Shown here: positions 42,712 to 51,666 of the stretch, in pieces
Numbering within the stretch: position 1 is the first letter of the stretch
How the letters are laid out: every line of letters starts with the position of its first letter
Origin: an uncultured Negativicutes bacterium
GTDB lineage: Bacteria; Bacillota; Negativicutes; Veillonellales; Megasphaeraceae
NCBI GenBank assembly: GCA_900752195.1
Contig: CAADUJ010000001.1
Span: forward strand, 1-64,000
DNA length: 64,000 nucleotides
Direction of reading: 5' to 3'
Program-made: the position numbers and the translations under genes
Notes under the pieces: model-generated
Database searches by the model: none
What the model saw: only the letters and a program-made list of their open reading frames with translations
Told to the model about the DNA's origin: nothing

Positions 42712-43752
42712 ATGAAAAAAGAACCCCTTATCATTGAAAATCAAGGAAGCTTTGCCATTGGCGGCAAGACAAAAAAGCATGAAGGCGTTTTCAGCACAGA
42801 CCATTTTCTTACGCCAGAAGGGCAGATTGCCTATGGCGACCACGCGTATGTATTTTATCAAATTCCCGTACATGCCCGGCCCTATCCCTTGGTATTTCAG
42901 CATGGTGGTGCCCAGTACAAGCGGACGTGGGAATCGACACCTGATGGCCGTGAGGGATTCCAAAATATCTTTCTTCGCAAGGGATACGCTACGTATCTCA
43001 TAGACCAACCGCGCATTGGGGAAGCAGGCTTAGCTCTTGAAGCTGATGACGGTAGCAATCCATATGCACAAAATCCCATGTATGCCGATAAGACGATGTA
43101 TATGCTTTGCCGTTGCGGCACCTTTGATGGCAATACGCCTGTTCCCTATGCTGATTCGGCTATGGCTAGCGATAGCGATACATATAACCAGTTTCAACGT
43201 TCCTGGACGCCGTATGAAGGACGGCTTGATGATGATGTAAGCGCAGAGGCATTGGCACAGCTTTTGGAAAAGACTGGTCCTGCTATTGTCGTTACCCATT
43301 CCATGGGTGGGACTGTGGGCTGGCGGACCCCTTTTTTGACAAATCGCGTCAAGGCTATTGTAGCTTTTGAACCCGGTGGTTCGCCCTTTATCTTCCCTGA
43401 AGGGGAAGTACCCGAATCGGTTACGACGATATACGACTCTGTAAAAGCACAGGCCATAGGTATAAGTCTTGACAAATTCCTGATGCTGACGAAGATTCCC
43501 ATCATTCTTTATTATGGTGATCATATTGCCGATGGGCCGACTGATGAAATTGGTCCCGATAAATGGCGTAGTGAATTTGAAATGGCCAAGGCCTTCGTGG
43601 CTTGTGTCAATCGCCATGGAGGCAAAGCAGAAATTGTCCATCTCCCTGATATTGGCATCAAGGGAAATACCCATTTTCTCATGGCTGATAGGAACAATGA
43701 ACAAATTGCAGACCTTATGGACCAGTGGATACGGGCACAAGGTCTTCTATAA
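42712..43752 (+). CDS. alpha/beta hydrolase
   Basis: 346 residues from the ATG after GAAAGGAACGGAAC. Alpha/beta hydrolase fold with the nucleophile elbow THSMGG (Ser in HSMGG), an acid after the sixth strand and a His in GNTHFLMADRNN. No signal peptide. It resembles uncharacterised esterases annotated as lipases. It belongs to the block flavodoxin-cupin-hydrolase-AEC and lies 62 bases after the cupin gene and 15 before the AEC gene. The substrate is unknown but presumably is an ester or lactone processed along with the oxidoreductase. Confidence 0.8.
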   Translation: MKKEPLIIENQGSFAIGGKTKKHEGVFSTDHFLTPEGQIAYGDHAYVFYQIPVHARPYPLVFQHGGAQYKRTWESTPDGREGFQNIFLRKGYATYLIDQPRIGEAGLALEADDGSNPYAQNPMYADKTMYMLCRCGTFDGNTPVPYADSAMASDSDTYNQFQRSWTPYEGRLDDDVSAEALAQLLEKTGPAIVVTHSMGGTVGWRTPFLTNRVKAIVAFEPGGSPFIFPEGEVPESVTTIYDSVKAQAIGISLDKFLMLTKIPIILYYGDHIADGPTDEIGPDKWRSEFEMAKAFVACVNRHGGKAEIVHLPDIGIKGNTHFLMADRNNEQIADLMDQWIRAQGLL

Positions 43753-43767
43753 AGGAGGAAGTTATTC

Positions 43768-44688
43768 ATGCAGGTTTTGCAGCAAATGCTTATTTTTGTC
43801 ATTATCATGATCGTCGGAGCGTGGGCTCGGAAGAAGTCGATTCTGACACCGGAAAACGAGGGTCAGATTACACAGCTTGTCCTTACGATTACGTATCCCG
43901 CCATAATCTTGTCAGGTGTGACGGGGAACGGACCTCGCATAGAAGGGATGGAGCTTGCGTATGCTTTTGGCGTTATCGTCATCATGCTTATTGTACTTAT
44001 GGGGAGCGCCTTTTTGATTCCTCAGATGCTTCGCTATAAAAAATCAGAAAAAGGAATCATCAATGTCATGACGGTCTTTACGAACATCGGATTCATGGGA
44101 GTTCCCATGGTAGACGCCATTTACGGGAAGGACGCTCTCATTTATATGACGGTCCTTCTTATTCCTTTTAACTTGCTCTTTTTCTCGTATGTCATTGAAA
44201 CCATCAAAGGTGGCGGAGGAGAGAAGGAACCATTCCGCTGGAAGAACCTTGTCAATCCGGGCATGATTTCCTGCGTCCTTGCCATCGCCATTTATCTCTC
44301 GGATATACGATTTCCTTTTATTCTCGATAGCGCAATCCGCATGGTCGGGAGCATGACTGGACCTCTTGCCATGATGCTCCTCGGGTCCTTCCTTCTCGAT
44401 ACGGACTGGAAGACTCTCATTAACAAGAAAATCCTTGCCTTTACGGGTATTAAGATGGTCATGCTTCCTATTATCGTAGTTCTTCTCTTAAAGCAGTTCG
44501 TCGATAATACCTATCTCCTTGCCGTCTGCATGGCTGCCCTTGCGACGCCATCTGGCAATGTCATACCGCTTTTGACCAATCTCTACAATAAGGAAGGCTA
44601 TCCCGTTTCTGTTCAAGGGGTAGCTGTTACAACGGCGGCGGCCGTCGTGACGATGCCCGTAGTGGCTCTTGTAACGGGACTGGGCTAA
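43768..44688 (+). CDS. AEC-family transporter
   Basis: 306 residues, ten predicted membrane segments, AEC fold; the first half is QMLIFVIIMIVGAWARKKSI onward and the second starts near NPGMISCVLAIAIYL. It is the second AEC carrier in the window; the other (19898) also follows a hydrolase. Probably exports or exchanges an organic acid produced by the neighbouring enzymes. AAAGGAGGAAG precedes the start 15 bases after the hydrolase stop. Confidence 0.83.
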   Translation: MQVLQQMLIFVIIMIVGAWARKKSILTPENEGQITQLVLTITYPAIILSGVTGNGPRIEGMELAYAFGVIVIMLIVLMGSAFLIPQMLRYKKSEKGIINVMTVFTNIGFMGVPMVDAIYGKDALIYMTVLLIPFNLLFFSYVIETIKGGGGEKEPFRWKNLVNPGMISCVLAIAIYLSDIRFPFILDSAIRMVGSMTGPLAMMLLGSFLLDTDWKTLINKKILAFTGIKMVMLPIIVVLLLKQFVDNTYLLAVCMAALATPSGNVIPLLTNLYNKEGYPVSVQGVAVTTAAAVVTMPVVALVTGLG

Positions 44689-44848
44689 AAAAAAGACGTA
44701 TGATGAGTAGAAAAAGGCGGTAAGCCAACTTCATTTTCTCTTGAGCGATATACATAATGAAGCCATTGCCGGGTTCCTTGAACATTAGATGAAAAACAAT
44801 AAACTTGCTAGATAAAATTTTGAACAGATACAAAGAAAGGTGATTGTT

Positions 44849-46015
44849 ATGAAGAGTTTTGTGTTCCAAAATTCGACGAAAGTCTACTTCGGTACTGATA
44901 GTGTATCCAAATACTTACCAGGACTATTAGCACAATATGGGTCCAAGGTCATGTTGACTTATGGTGGCGGCAGCATCAAAAAGACGGGCATCTATGATGA
45001 AATCATGGGATATCTTAAGGCGGCCGGAAAGACCGTTGTTGAATTTTATGGTATCCGCAGCAACCCGACCTATGCCAAGGTCCTTGAAGGAGCGGCCCTT
45101 GCCAAAAAAGAAAAGGTGGACCTCATCCTTGCTGTAGGTGGAGGCAGTGTCATGGACTGCTCCAAAGCCATTGCCCTCGGTGCCGTCTATGATGGAGACT
45201 TGTGGAATGATTATTGGGCTCATGCGGGAAAAATCGAAACGAATCCCATCCCTTTGGGCATCGTCGTCACCGTATCGGGCACGGGAAGTGAAACGAACGG
45301 CGGTAGCGTCATTACAAATGAAGAACTCAAAGTGAAGACGGGCCGCGACTATCCGGAACTGAACGCCCAGTTTGCTATCTTGAACCCAAAATATACCGAA
45401 ACGGTGCCGACATTCCAGTTCATTTCCGGCGCCTTCGACAGTCTCTCTCATATGATGGAAATTTACTTCAGTGAACCCAATGATAACAACGTATCCGATG
45501 TCATGAACGAAGCCCTTATGAGAAGCGTCGTCGATAATATCCGTGCCATCCTCGACAATCCAAAGGACGAAGGGGCACGGAGCAACCTCGTATGGCTTTC
45601 CACTATGGCAGAAAACCGCATCTTGAAATTGGGCAAGACAACAGATTTCCAATGCCATATCCTGGAACATTCCCTGGGTGCCTATACCTTCTGTAACCAC
45701 GGCGCCGGCCTTGCTGTACTCCATCCCGTGTACTACGGCCATATCGTAAAAGACGGTGCTCCGAAATTTGCTCGTTTTGCAGAAAAAGTCTTTGACATTT
45801 CTGCCGATGAAGGGGACGTCGTCACGCGTGCTCAAAAAGGCATCGAGGCTCTGGCCGCCTTTATCAAGGAAATCGGCCTTCCTACGAGACTTCGTGACAT
45901 GAACATCGACCATGACGTCCTCGATGACGTCGCTGCAGGATGCGTTGCGTCTTCCGGAAGCTTCCGTCAGATGGGAAAAGAAGAAATTCGGGAGATTTTT
46001 GAAGAAGCGTATTAA
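44849..46015 (+). CDS. iron-containing alcohol dehydrogenase (BDH/YqhD-like)
   Basis: 388 residues from the ATG nine bases after AAAGG. NAD(P)-binding loop VGGGSVMDCSKAIALG, metal ligands Asp in FDSLSHMMEIYF, the His of the same segment, and two His in CHILEHSLGAYTFCNHGAG. This group reduces short or medium aldehydes (butanal, methylglyoxal, 3-hydroxypropanal) with NADPH or NADH. About 150 bases separate it from the AEC gene; it may have its own promoter or read through from the MerR-type promoter. Supports an aldehyde- or electrophile-detoxification theme for the block. Confidence 0.88.
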   Translation: MKSFVFQNSTKVYFGTDSVSKYLPGLLAQYGSKVMLTYGGGSIKKTGIYDEIMGYLKAAGKTVVEFYGIRSNPTYAKVLEGAALAKKEKVDLILAVGGGSVMDCSKAIALGAVYDGDLWNDYWAHAGKIETNPIPLGIVVTVSGTGSETNGGSVITNEELKVKTGRDYPELNAQFAILNPKYTETVPTFQFISGAFDSLSHMMEIYFSEPNDNNVSDVMNEALMRSVVDNIRAILDNPKDEGARSNLVWLSTMAENRILKLGKTTDFQCHILEHSLGAYTFCNHGAGLAVLHPVYYGHIVKDGAPKFARFAEKVFDISADEGDVVTRAQKGIEALAAFIKEIGLPTRLRDMNIDHDVLDDVAAGCVASSGSFRQMGKEEIREIFEEAY

Positions 46016-46086
46016 AAATGGGGCGGCATATATTGCATCTACCCGTCTGGCGTTTGATGAGTTTTCGTATTTGAAAGGAGTCGCTT

Positions 46087-47814
46087 ATGCAACTTTCAAA
46101 ATGGGTATCCTTATTTGTCTTTTCTACCGTTCTGACAACGGCACCGACCTTTTCTCACGCCGCAGTACTAACGGCAGCTGCTGAAAACACGGCCATTCGC
46201 GTTCAGGAGTCCCTTACCCAAAGGAATCAGGTGTTTCAAGCCGGACCTGGTATTGCCGTGACAGAGACTGAAGCAGGCCGGGTCCAAGGCTTTATTAAAA
46301 ATGGGGTTTATTCATATTACGGCATTCCTTATGCTGAAGCACCGCGCCGCTTTGAAGCAGCTCGTCCTGTAACGCCGTGGCAGGGCGTGCGCATGGTGAC
46401 GCAGGTCGGACCCATTTCACCACAGGCCCAAGGGAATTTCCCCAATGGCGAATGGGGTGAACCGGGTCGTAGCTTTACGATGGACAATAACTGCCTGAAC
46501 CTTAACGTGTGGACACCAAATCCCAAGGACGGCAAAAAGCGTCCCGTTATGGTCTGGCTCCATGGCGGTGGTTTTGAAGCCGGTTCTTCCTTGGAATCGC
46601 CGGTCTATGACGGTGCAAACCTCAGTCGCCGCGGCGACGTAGTCGTCGTTTCCGTAAATCATCGCTTGAATCTTGTAGGTCACTTCAACCTCGAAACATA
46701 TGGCCCTCAGTATAAAGATTCAGCTAACATCGGCATGGTCGACATTGTAGATGCTCTCAAATGGGTGAAGCGGAACATTGCCTCCTTTGGCGGAGATCCG
46801 CAAAATGTTACTATCTTTGGTGAATCTGGTGGCGGTGCTAAAGTGCTTACCCTCATGGCCGCACCAAGTGCGAAAGGCCTTTTCCAAAAAGGCATCGTCG
46901 AAAGCGGCGCTGTCGAAACTATGGGACCTTACGTTATGAGCAAAGAACAGAGCGAAAAGGTGACGGACCTTACCTTGAAGGAACTGGGTATAACGAAGGA
47001 CAATCTCGAAAGCCTGCAGACGATTCCTTATGAAACACTCGTGGCTGTTTCCAACAAAGCCCTCAAAACTGTAGGCGCTGAATACAAGGTACCCCAGGCC
47101 CTTGGTACTGGCTATGGTCTTAGCTGGGAACCTGTCGTCGATGGGGATTTCCTTCCCACCAACCCTGTGACGGAAACAGGCTTTGCCGAAGCCGGCCGCA
47201 ATGTGCCGCTGCTCATTGGGACGAACTTGACGGAATGGACGGGTTTCCAGGAAATCGTAAACGCTGCAGACCGCCAGTATGACAATAAAAATACGTGGAG
47301 TGACGCCGAAGTGGATAAGCGCCTTAAAGAAGCTTATGGTGATAAGGCCGATGCGATTGTTAGCGAATTTTTGAAAGCCTATCCTAATAAGAAAAAGGCC
47401 GATGCTCTCTATATCGACACGATGATTCGCCAGCCTATACTAAAGATTATGCGTCGTAAAGCAAATCAAGGCGGTGCACCTGTGTATGCGTATCTTTTCA
47501 GCTGGGAATCTCCCCTTATGGGTGGCACGTACATGTCGTACCATACGGCAGAAATTCCCTTCGTCTTCCATAACGTGGACCGTATGCTGAGCCGCACAGG
47601 CGGAAGCGAGGAAGCGCATATCTTGGAAGACCGCATGAGCGACGCCTGGATTCATTTTGCCCGTTATGGCACACCGCAAACGGACAAGTTGCCAAAATGG
47701 GATGCCTATACGAAGGAAAGCGGCGCCACTATGATTTTTGACAACACCATCCGTTTGGCTCGACATCATGACGAAGCACTTTTAAAACTTCTTGATCCGA
47801 ATTATACGTACTGA
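46087..47814 (+). CDS. exported type B carboxylesterase
   Basis: 575 residues. Signal peptide at about 1-26 (FSHAAV). Type B carboxylesterase: GIPYAEAP, DNNCLNLNVWTP, oxyanion loop LHGGGFEAGSS, nucleophile Ser247 in FGESGGGAK (the usual motif is GESAGG), acid and His toward the C terminus in the PFVFHNVD and HFARYGTPQ regions. Hydrolyses esters in the periplasm or outside. A truncated relative remains as a relic at 27757-28164. Starts after GAAAGGAGTCGCTT. Confidence 0.88.
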   Translation: MQLSKWVSLFVFSTVLTTAPTFSHAAVLTAAAENTAIRVQESLTQRNQVFQAGPGIAVTETEAGRVQGFIKNGVYSYYGIPYAEAPRRFEAARPVTPWQGVRMVTQVGPISPQAQGNFPNGEWGEPGRSFTMDNNCLNLNVWTPNPKDGKKRPVMVWLHGGGFEAGSSLESPVYDGANLSRRGDVVVVSVNHRLNLVGHFNLETYGPQYKDSANIGMVDIVDALKWVKRNIASFGGDPQNVTIFGESGGGAKVLTLMAAPSAKGLFQKGIVESGAVETMGPYVMSKEQSEKVTDLTLKELGITKDNLESLQTIPYETLVAVSNKALKTVGAEYKVPQALGTGYGLSWEPVVDGDFLPTNPVTETGFAEAGRNVPLLIGTNLTEWTGFQEIVNAADRQYDNKNTWSDAEVDKRLKEAYGDKADAIVSEFLKAYPNKKKADALYIDTMIRQPILKIMRRKANQGGAPVYAYLFSWESPLMGGTYMSYHTAEIPFVFHNVDRMLSRTGGSEEAHILEDRMSDAWIHFARYGTPQTDKLPKWDAYTKESGATMIFDNTIRLARHHDEALLKLLDPNYTY

Positions 47815-47881
47815 TAGTTAGGGACCTTTGTTGGAAAGCAAGGGCCCTTTTACGTTACGAAAGGAGTCTGTGAGGACTATA

Positions 47882-47896
47882 CGGTAATAGTTACCG
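47882..47896 (+). promoter_or_regulatory. palindrome upstream of the second MerR-type promoter
   Basis: CGGTAA-TAG-TTACCG is a perfect 6+6 dyad about 90 bases upstream of the -35 at 47985. It shares the GGTA...TACC core with the promoter dyads and may be an accessory site, or coincidence. Confidence 0.35.
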
Positions 47897-47984
47897 ATAT
47901 AGGTACTCCTGTAAAGTATCATTAACCGCTATAATCATGGTTTTCTTTTTCTTGAAGGAAATTTACTTTTTTTAGGAAAAACCA

Positions 47985-48015
47985 TTGACAGGTAGAAACT
48001 ACCGAATAGTAAAGT
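47985..48015 (+). promoter_or_regulatory. MerR-type promoter of the dienelactone hydrolase-SDR block
   Basis: TTGACA (47985-47990), a 19-base spacer that begins with GGTAGAAACTACC (47991-48003), then TAAAGT (48010-48015). The flanking ACCA before the -35, an upstream T-rich tract ending in GGAAAAACC and the GAATA after the dyad match the promoter at 41366, so both should answer to one regulator. Confidence 0.65.
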
Positions 48016-48113
48016 AAGAATATCAAAGCAGACACGCTTTGGAGCACTTTTTTAGTAACCTTATGGATGCATTCTTTTGTGCGACATTACGAATCGTAAG
48101 GAGCTGATTTTTC

Positions 48114-49277
48114 ATGAAGTTAAAGAAAACTGTAATGATGGGTCTTGTGTTATCGAGATTAATGGCCGTTGGCGCCGGAGCGTATGCTGCGCCCGTTGAA
48201 GATTCCATTAAAGATATCCAAAATAACGGCATTGCGTTTTATGGCGGCACGAACCTTGTGGAAATTCCTTTGAAAGATAGTAAGAGCCCGAATGCGAATC
48301 CCTTTGGTTTAGTTTATCAAGGGGCTATTACGAAGAATGAAAAGGGTAAGGTAAATATCCATCTCGTCCACTATAACCTCAACGGCAATACCATTGCCGC
48401 TAATATCTATACGCCGGCAGGCTATGATAAGACGAGTAGTAAGAAATATGCGGCCATCGTCGTGGCCCATCCGAATGGTGGCGTAAAGGAACAGGTCGCT
48501 GGCCTCTATGCCCAGAAACTTGCGGAAGAAGGCTACATTACTATCGCAGCGGATGCTTCCTTCCAGGGCGCCAGTGGCGGTACGCCTCATATGCTCGACA
48601 ATCCTGCTTTCCGTACGGAAGACATCCACGGTATGGTCGATGTCATTGCGTCTTATCCTGGCGTCGATGACAGCCGCATCGGGGCCCTTGGCATCTGCGG
48701 CGGCGGTGGTTACACCTTGAAAGCAACGCAGACGGATAAGCGCGTTAAGGCTGTGGCAACGTTGTCCATGTTCAACTCTGGAATCGTCCGCCGTAATGGC
48801 TTTATGAACAGCGGCCGTGATACAATCCAGAAACGGCTCCTCGAATCGAGCCAGCAGCGTGCTGCTGAAGCAAAGGGGGCTGCTATCAAACGGACTGTAG
48901 GAATGGAAACCCAGGAAATCCCTGAAGAAGAACTGAAGAAGATGCCGACTTTATATAGGGAAGGTTATATTTACTATGGAAAGACGCACCGTCATCCCAA
49001 TTCCACCTTCCAGTACACAGTCCGCAGCAACCTGGACCTCTTCACTTTTGATGCGGCCGACAATATGGACCTCATTAACCAGCCGCTGCTCATGATTGCT
49101 GGAGATAAGGCCGATACGCTCTACATGACAGAAGACGCTTTCAAGAAGGCTACGGGAACGAACAACAAGGAACTCTACCTCGTAAAAGGGGCAACACATA
49201 TCCAGACTTATTGGGTTCCGAAATATGTCAATGAAATCGAAGGAAAACTGGCATCCTTCTATAAAGCCAACCTTTAA
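48114..49277 (+). CDS. exported dienelactone hydrolase-like alpha/beta hydrolase
   Basis: 387 residues. Signal peptide at about 1-26 (AYAAP). Alpha/beta hydrolase fold with nucleophile elbow GICGGGGYT, in which Cys195 replaces Ser as in dienelactone hydrolases; acid in GDKADTLY and His in GATHIQ. Such enzymes open lactones or cleave activated esters. First gene behind the second MerR-type promoter and followed closely by two SDRs and a flavodoxin. AAGGAGCTGATT precedes the start. Substrate unknown. Confidence 0.83.
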   Translation: MKLKKTVMMGLVLSRLMAVGAGAYAAPVEDSIKDIQNNGIAFYGGTNLVEIPLKDSKSPNANPFGLVYQGAITKNEKGKVNIHLVHYNLNGNTIAANIYTPAGYDKTSSKKYAAIVVAHPNGGVKEQVAGLYAQKLAEEGYITIAADASFQGASGGTPHMLDNPAFRTEDIHGMVDVIASYPGVDDSRIGALGICGGGGYTLKATQTDKRVKAVATLSMFNSGIVRRNGFMNSGRDTIQKRLLESSQQRAAEAKGAAIKRTVGMETQEIPEEELKKMPTLYREGYIYYGKTHRHPNSTFQYTVRSNLDLFTFDAADNMDLINQPLLMIAGDKADTLYMTEDAFKKATGTNNKELYLVKGATHIQTYWVPKYVNEIEGKLASFYKANL

Positions 49278-49289
49278 GGAGTGAATTTA

Positions 49290-50114
49290 ATGGAACGAGT
49301 ATGGTTCATTACAGGTGCGAGTCGGGGCTTCGGCTATGCCTTTACAGAAGAAACCGTAAACCGGGGCGATAAGGTTATTGCCGCTATGCGGCGCGTCCCG
49401 GATGACGAACTTTTTAAGAATCCCTCTGTTCTTCCTGTCGTCATGGACGTGACGAAGGTAAATGAAGTAGAACGGGCTGTAACGGATGGCATAGAACATT
49501 TTGGCCGCATCGATGTCCTCATCAACAACGCCGGCTTCGGCTTAAGCGGTGCTTTTGAGGAAACGACGGACGAAGACTTGCGAAACCTTTTTGAAACGGA
49601 TTATTTTGGCGTCGTAAACGTGACGCGCCGCATTCTGCCGCTTATGCGGAAAGCGAGAAAGGGCGTTATCCTCAATATTTCCAGTCAGGGCGGCCTCATG
49701 GGCTTTGCCGGCAGCAGTGCGTACTGCGCCGCAAAATTTGCCGTTGTAGGGCTTTCAGACGTACTGCGGGTGGAACTTGCTGAATTTGGCATTACTGTAT
49801 CGGCCGTTTGCCCTGGCTCTTTCCGGACAGATTTTAGAAGCAAACATTCCTTTAAGAGTCCCTCTGAAATACTCGATGTCTATAAAGAAAGCAGTGCCCA
49901 TAAAGCGGCGGCATTCCTTGCAGAAAACACATACACTCAGACAGGTGATCCCAAGAAGGCCGCCCAGTTCCTCTTTACTATGGTGGAAAAGAATACACTG
50001 CCGCCGCGGATTCTCATCGGTGCGGCCTGCTGCCATGATATGAAGAATCGGTATGAAGCAGAATTAAAGGATATCGCATCGTACGAAAGAGAAGCTTCGG
50101 CGACTGATTTTTAA
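49290..50114 (+). CDS. short-chain dehydrogenase/reductase
   Basis: 274 residues from the ATG after AAGGAGTGAATTTA. Classical SDR: ITGASRGFG near residue 7, NNAGFG, Ser in ISSQGG and the Tyr-Lys pair in SAYCAAKFA. Related to the next gene (same length, same C-terminal STDF/ATDF ending), so they are tandem paralogues. NAD(P)-dependent reduction of a carbonyl is likely; substrate unknown. Twelve bases after the hydrolase stop. Confidence 0.87.
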   Translation: MERVWFITGASRGFGYAFTEETVNRGDKVIAAMRRVPDDELFKNPSVLPVVMDVTKVNEVERAVTDGIEHFGRIDVLINNAGFGLSGAFEETTDEDLRNLFETDYFGVVNVTRRILPLMRKARKGVILNISSQGGLMGFAGSSAYCAAKFAVVGLSDVLRVELAEFGITVSAVCPGSFRTDFRSKHSFKSPSEILDVYKESSAHKAAAFLAENTYTQTGDPKKAAQFLFTMVEKNTLPPRILIGAACCHDMKNRYEAELKDIASYEREASATDF

Positions 50115-50177
50115 TATCGCAGGAAAATGCGGCTGAAATACTGACACAGCTGTATTTTTGGAGAAAGGAGAATTAGT

Positions 50178-51002
50178 ATGCATACTTGGCTCATTACAGG
50201 TTGTTCGTCAGGCCTTGGTAGAGGATTTGCCAAAGTGGCACTTAAAAGTGGGGACCAGGTCATTGTGACGACACGGCGCGTCGAAACGCTGAAAGATTTG
50301 GAAGATGCCTATCCGGACCGGGCTCTTGCCCTCTCCCTTGATGTCACCAAGGAAGATGACATTAAAAAGGCCGTTGAAAAAGGGATGGAACGCTTTGGCA
50401 CCATTGACGTCCTCGTTAATAACGCCGGATATGGCTACCGCGCCGCTGTGGAAGAAGGCGTTCAACAGGAAGTAGACCAGCTCTTTCAGACGAATCTCTT
50501 TGGGCCCGTGCGCCTTATGAAAGAAATCCTTCCGATTATGAGGAAGAACCACAAAGGCTTCATCATCAATGTATCGTCTATTGCAGCCTTAGGTGCCGCT
50601 TTGGGTTCGGGCTATTATGCAGCGACGAAAAGCGCTTTAGAATCCATATCGGAAGCCTTGTATGGGGAAACGAAGGACCTTGGAATCCATGTCATGATTC
50701 TAGAACCAGGCGCATTCCGTACGAAATTTGCCGGAACATCTCTCAAGGAATCGAGCGTCGAATTAGGCGATTATGGACATACGGCAGGAACACGGCGCAT
50801 TCGCAATGACCATACCGATGGGACCCAACAGGGGGACCCGGAAAAAGCAGGCCGCGTCCTCGTCGACCTCGTCCACAGTGGAACGATGCCGCTCCGCCTG
50901 CTCCTTGGCAGTGACGCTCAGGCCTATGGCAAAAAACAGCTTATGGCCCGCATAGATGAATATAAAGAATGGGAAGAAAAGAGTAACAGTACGGATTTTT
51001 AA
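50178..51002 (+). CDS. short-chain dehydrogenase/reductase, paralogue
   Basis: 274 residues. SDR motifs ITGCSSGLGRG, NNAGYGYR, Ser in VSSIAALG and SGYYAATKSA. It differs from its neighbour by a Gly/Arg/Thr-rich insertion near 200 (YGHTAGTRRIRND). Preceded by GAAAGGAGAATTAGT, and followed at 12 bases by the small flavoprotein gene. Likely the second of two carbonyl reductases in the block. Confidence 0.87.
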   Translation: MHTWLITGCSSGLGRGFAKVALKSGDQVIVTTRRVETLKDLEDAYPDRALALSLDVTKEDDIKKAVEKGMERFGTIDVLVNNAGYGYRAAVEEGVQQEVDQLFQTNLFGPVRLMKEILPIMRKNHKGFIINVSSIAALGAALGSGYYAATKSALESISEALYGETKDLGIHVMILEPGAFRTKFAGTSLKESSVELGDYGHTAGTRRIRNDHTDGTQQGDPEKAGRVLVDLVHSGTMPLRLLLGSDAQAYGKKQLMARIDEYKEWEEKSNSTDF

Positions 51003-51014
51003 GGAGGTAATACA

Positions 51015-51458
51015 ATGAGTACATTATTTATAAACGGCAGTCCCAATAAGAATGGCAATACAGCCCACCTGGCAAAGGCTCTCCTGGGAAACGGGGAGTA
51101 TGAAACATTGAACCTTACGGACTATCGCATCAATGTGTATGGTCAGAAACTGGAAGGAGATCAGTTTGATGACGTATTGGCTGCGATTAAAGCGGCTGAC
51201 ATTGTGGTCATCGGTTCGCCCCTATATTGGCATAACATCTGCGGCAGTGTACGGACACTCCTAGACCGGTTCTATGGTCCTGTTGGAAGTGGCAGCCTTC
51301 GTGGCAAGACACTTTATTTCGTATTTCAAGGTGCAGCTCCGGAACAATGGATGCTTGATGCCGGTGCATATACAATGAAACGATTTGCAAGTCTCTATGG
51401 CTTCACCTGGGGTGGCATGGCTACGAACGAAAAAGAAGCGAAAGGCCTTCTGAAATGA
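51015..51458 (+). CDS. small flavodoxin-like NAD(P)H oxidoreductase
   Basis: 147 residues, flavodoxin fold: LFINGSPNKNGNTAHLAKAL for FMN phosphate binding and VVIGSPLYWHNICGSVRTLLDRF for the flavin ring. Shorter than the 215-residue protein at 41493 and without its cysteine motif. Probably a quinone or nitroreductase-type enzyme. Last gene of the second block; AAGGAGGTAATACA precedes the ATG. Confidence 0.83.
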   Translation: MSTLFINGSPNKNGNTAHLAKALLGNGEYETLNLTDYRINVYGQKLEGDQFDDVLAAIKAADIVVIGSPLYWHNICGSVRTLLDRFYGPVGSGSLRGKTLYFVFQGAAPEQWMLDAGAYTMKRFASLYGFTWGGMATNEKEAKGLLK

Positions 51459-51520
51459 AGATAATGCCTGTAGTGTGAAGCGGCAACGCTGACAAACCTG
51501 TTTAGCAAAAAATTAAAAAA

Positions 51521-51557
51521 ATGCATGGGGCCTGTTCCGTTCGCATGGCCCGTGCAT
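51521..51557 (+). terminator. hairpin after the second oxidoreductase block
   Basis: ATGCATGGGGCC pairs with GGCCCGTGCAT with one wobble and a bulge. An A-rich stretch precedes it but a T run is weak, so termination on the plus strand is only probable. Confidence 0.5.
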
Positions 51558-51632
51558 GCAATCTCTATTTATCAAAAGTATCAAAAAGAAAAGAATACCC
51601 CTGCACGGACCGAATCGTTCGTGAAAAAGCAC

Positions 51633-51660
51633 TTGACAACACTGTATGACATGCTATAAT
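51633..51660 (+). promoter_or_regulatory. promoter of the serine operon
   Basis: Perfect TTGACA (51633-51638) and TATAAT (51655-51660), spacer 16 bases, directly before the T-box leader. Confidence 0.85.
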
Positions 51661-51666
51661 GAATTC

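Noticed and set aside
43030..43740. 236-codon open frame on the minus strand
   Set aside because: Antisense to the alpha/beta hydrolase gene; no motifs.
44927..45913. 328-codon open frame on the minus strand
   Set aside because: It lies wholly antisense to the iron-dependent alcohol dehydrogenase gene, shows no family motifs and no ribosome binding site; long antisense frames come from the codon bias.
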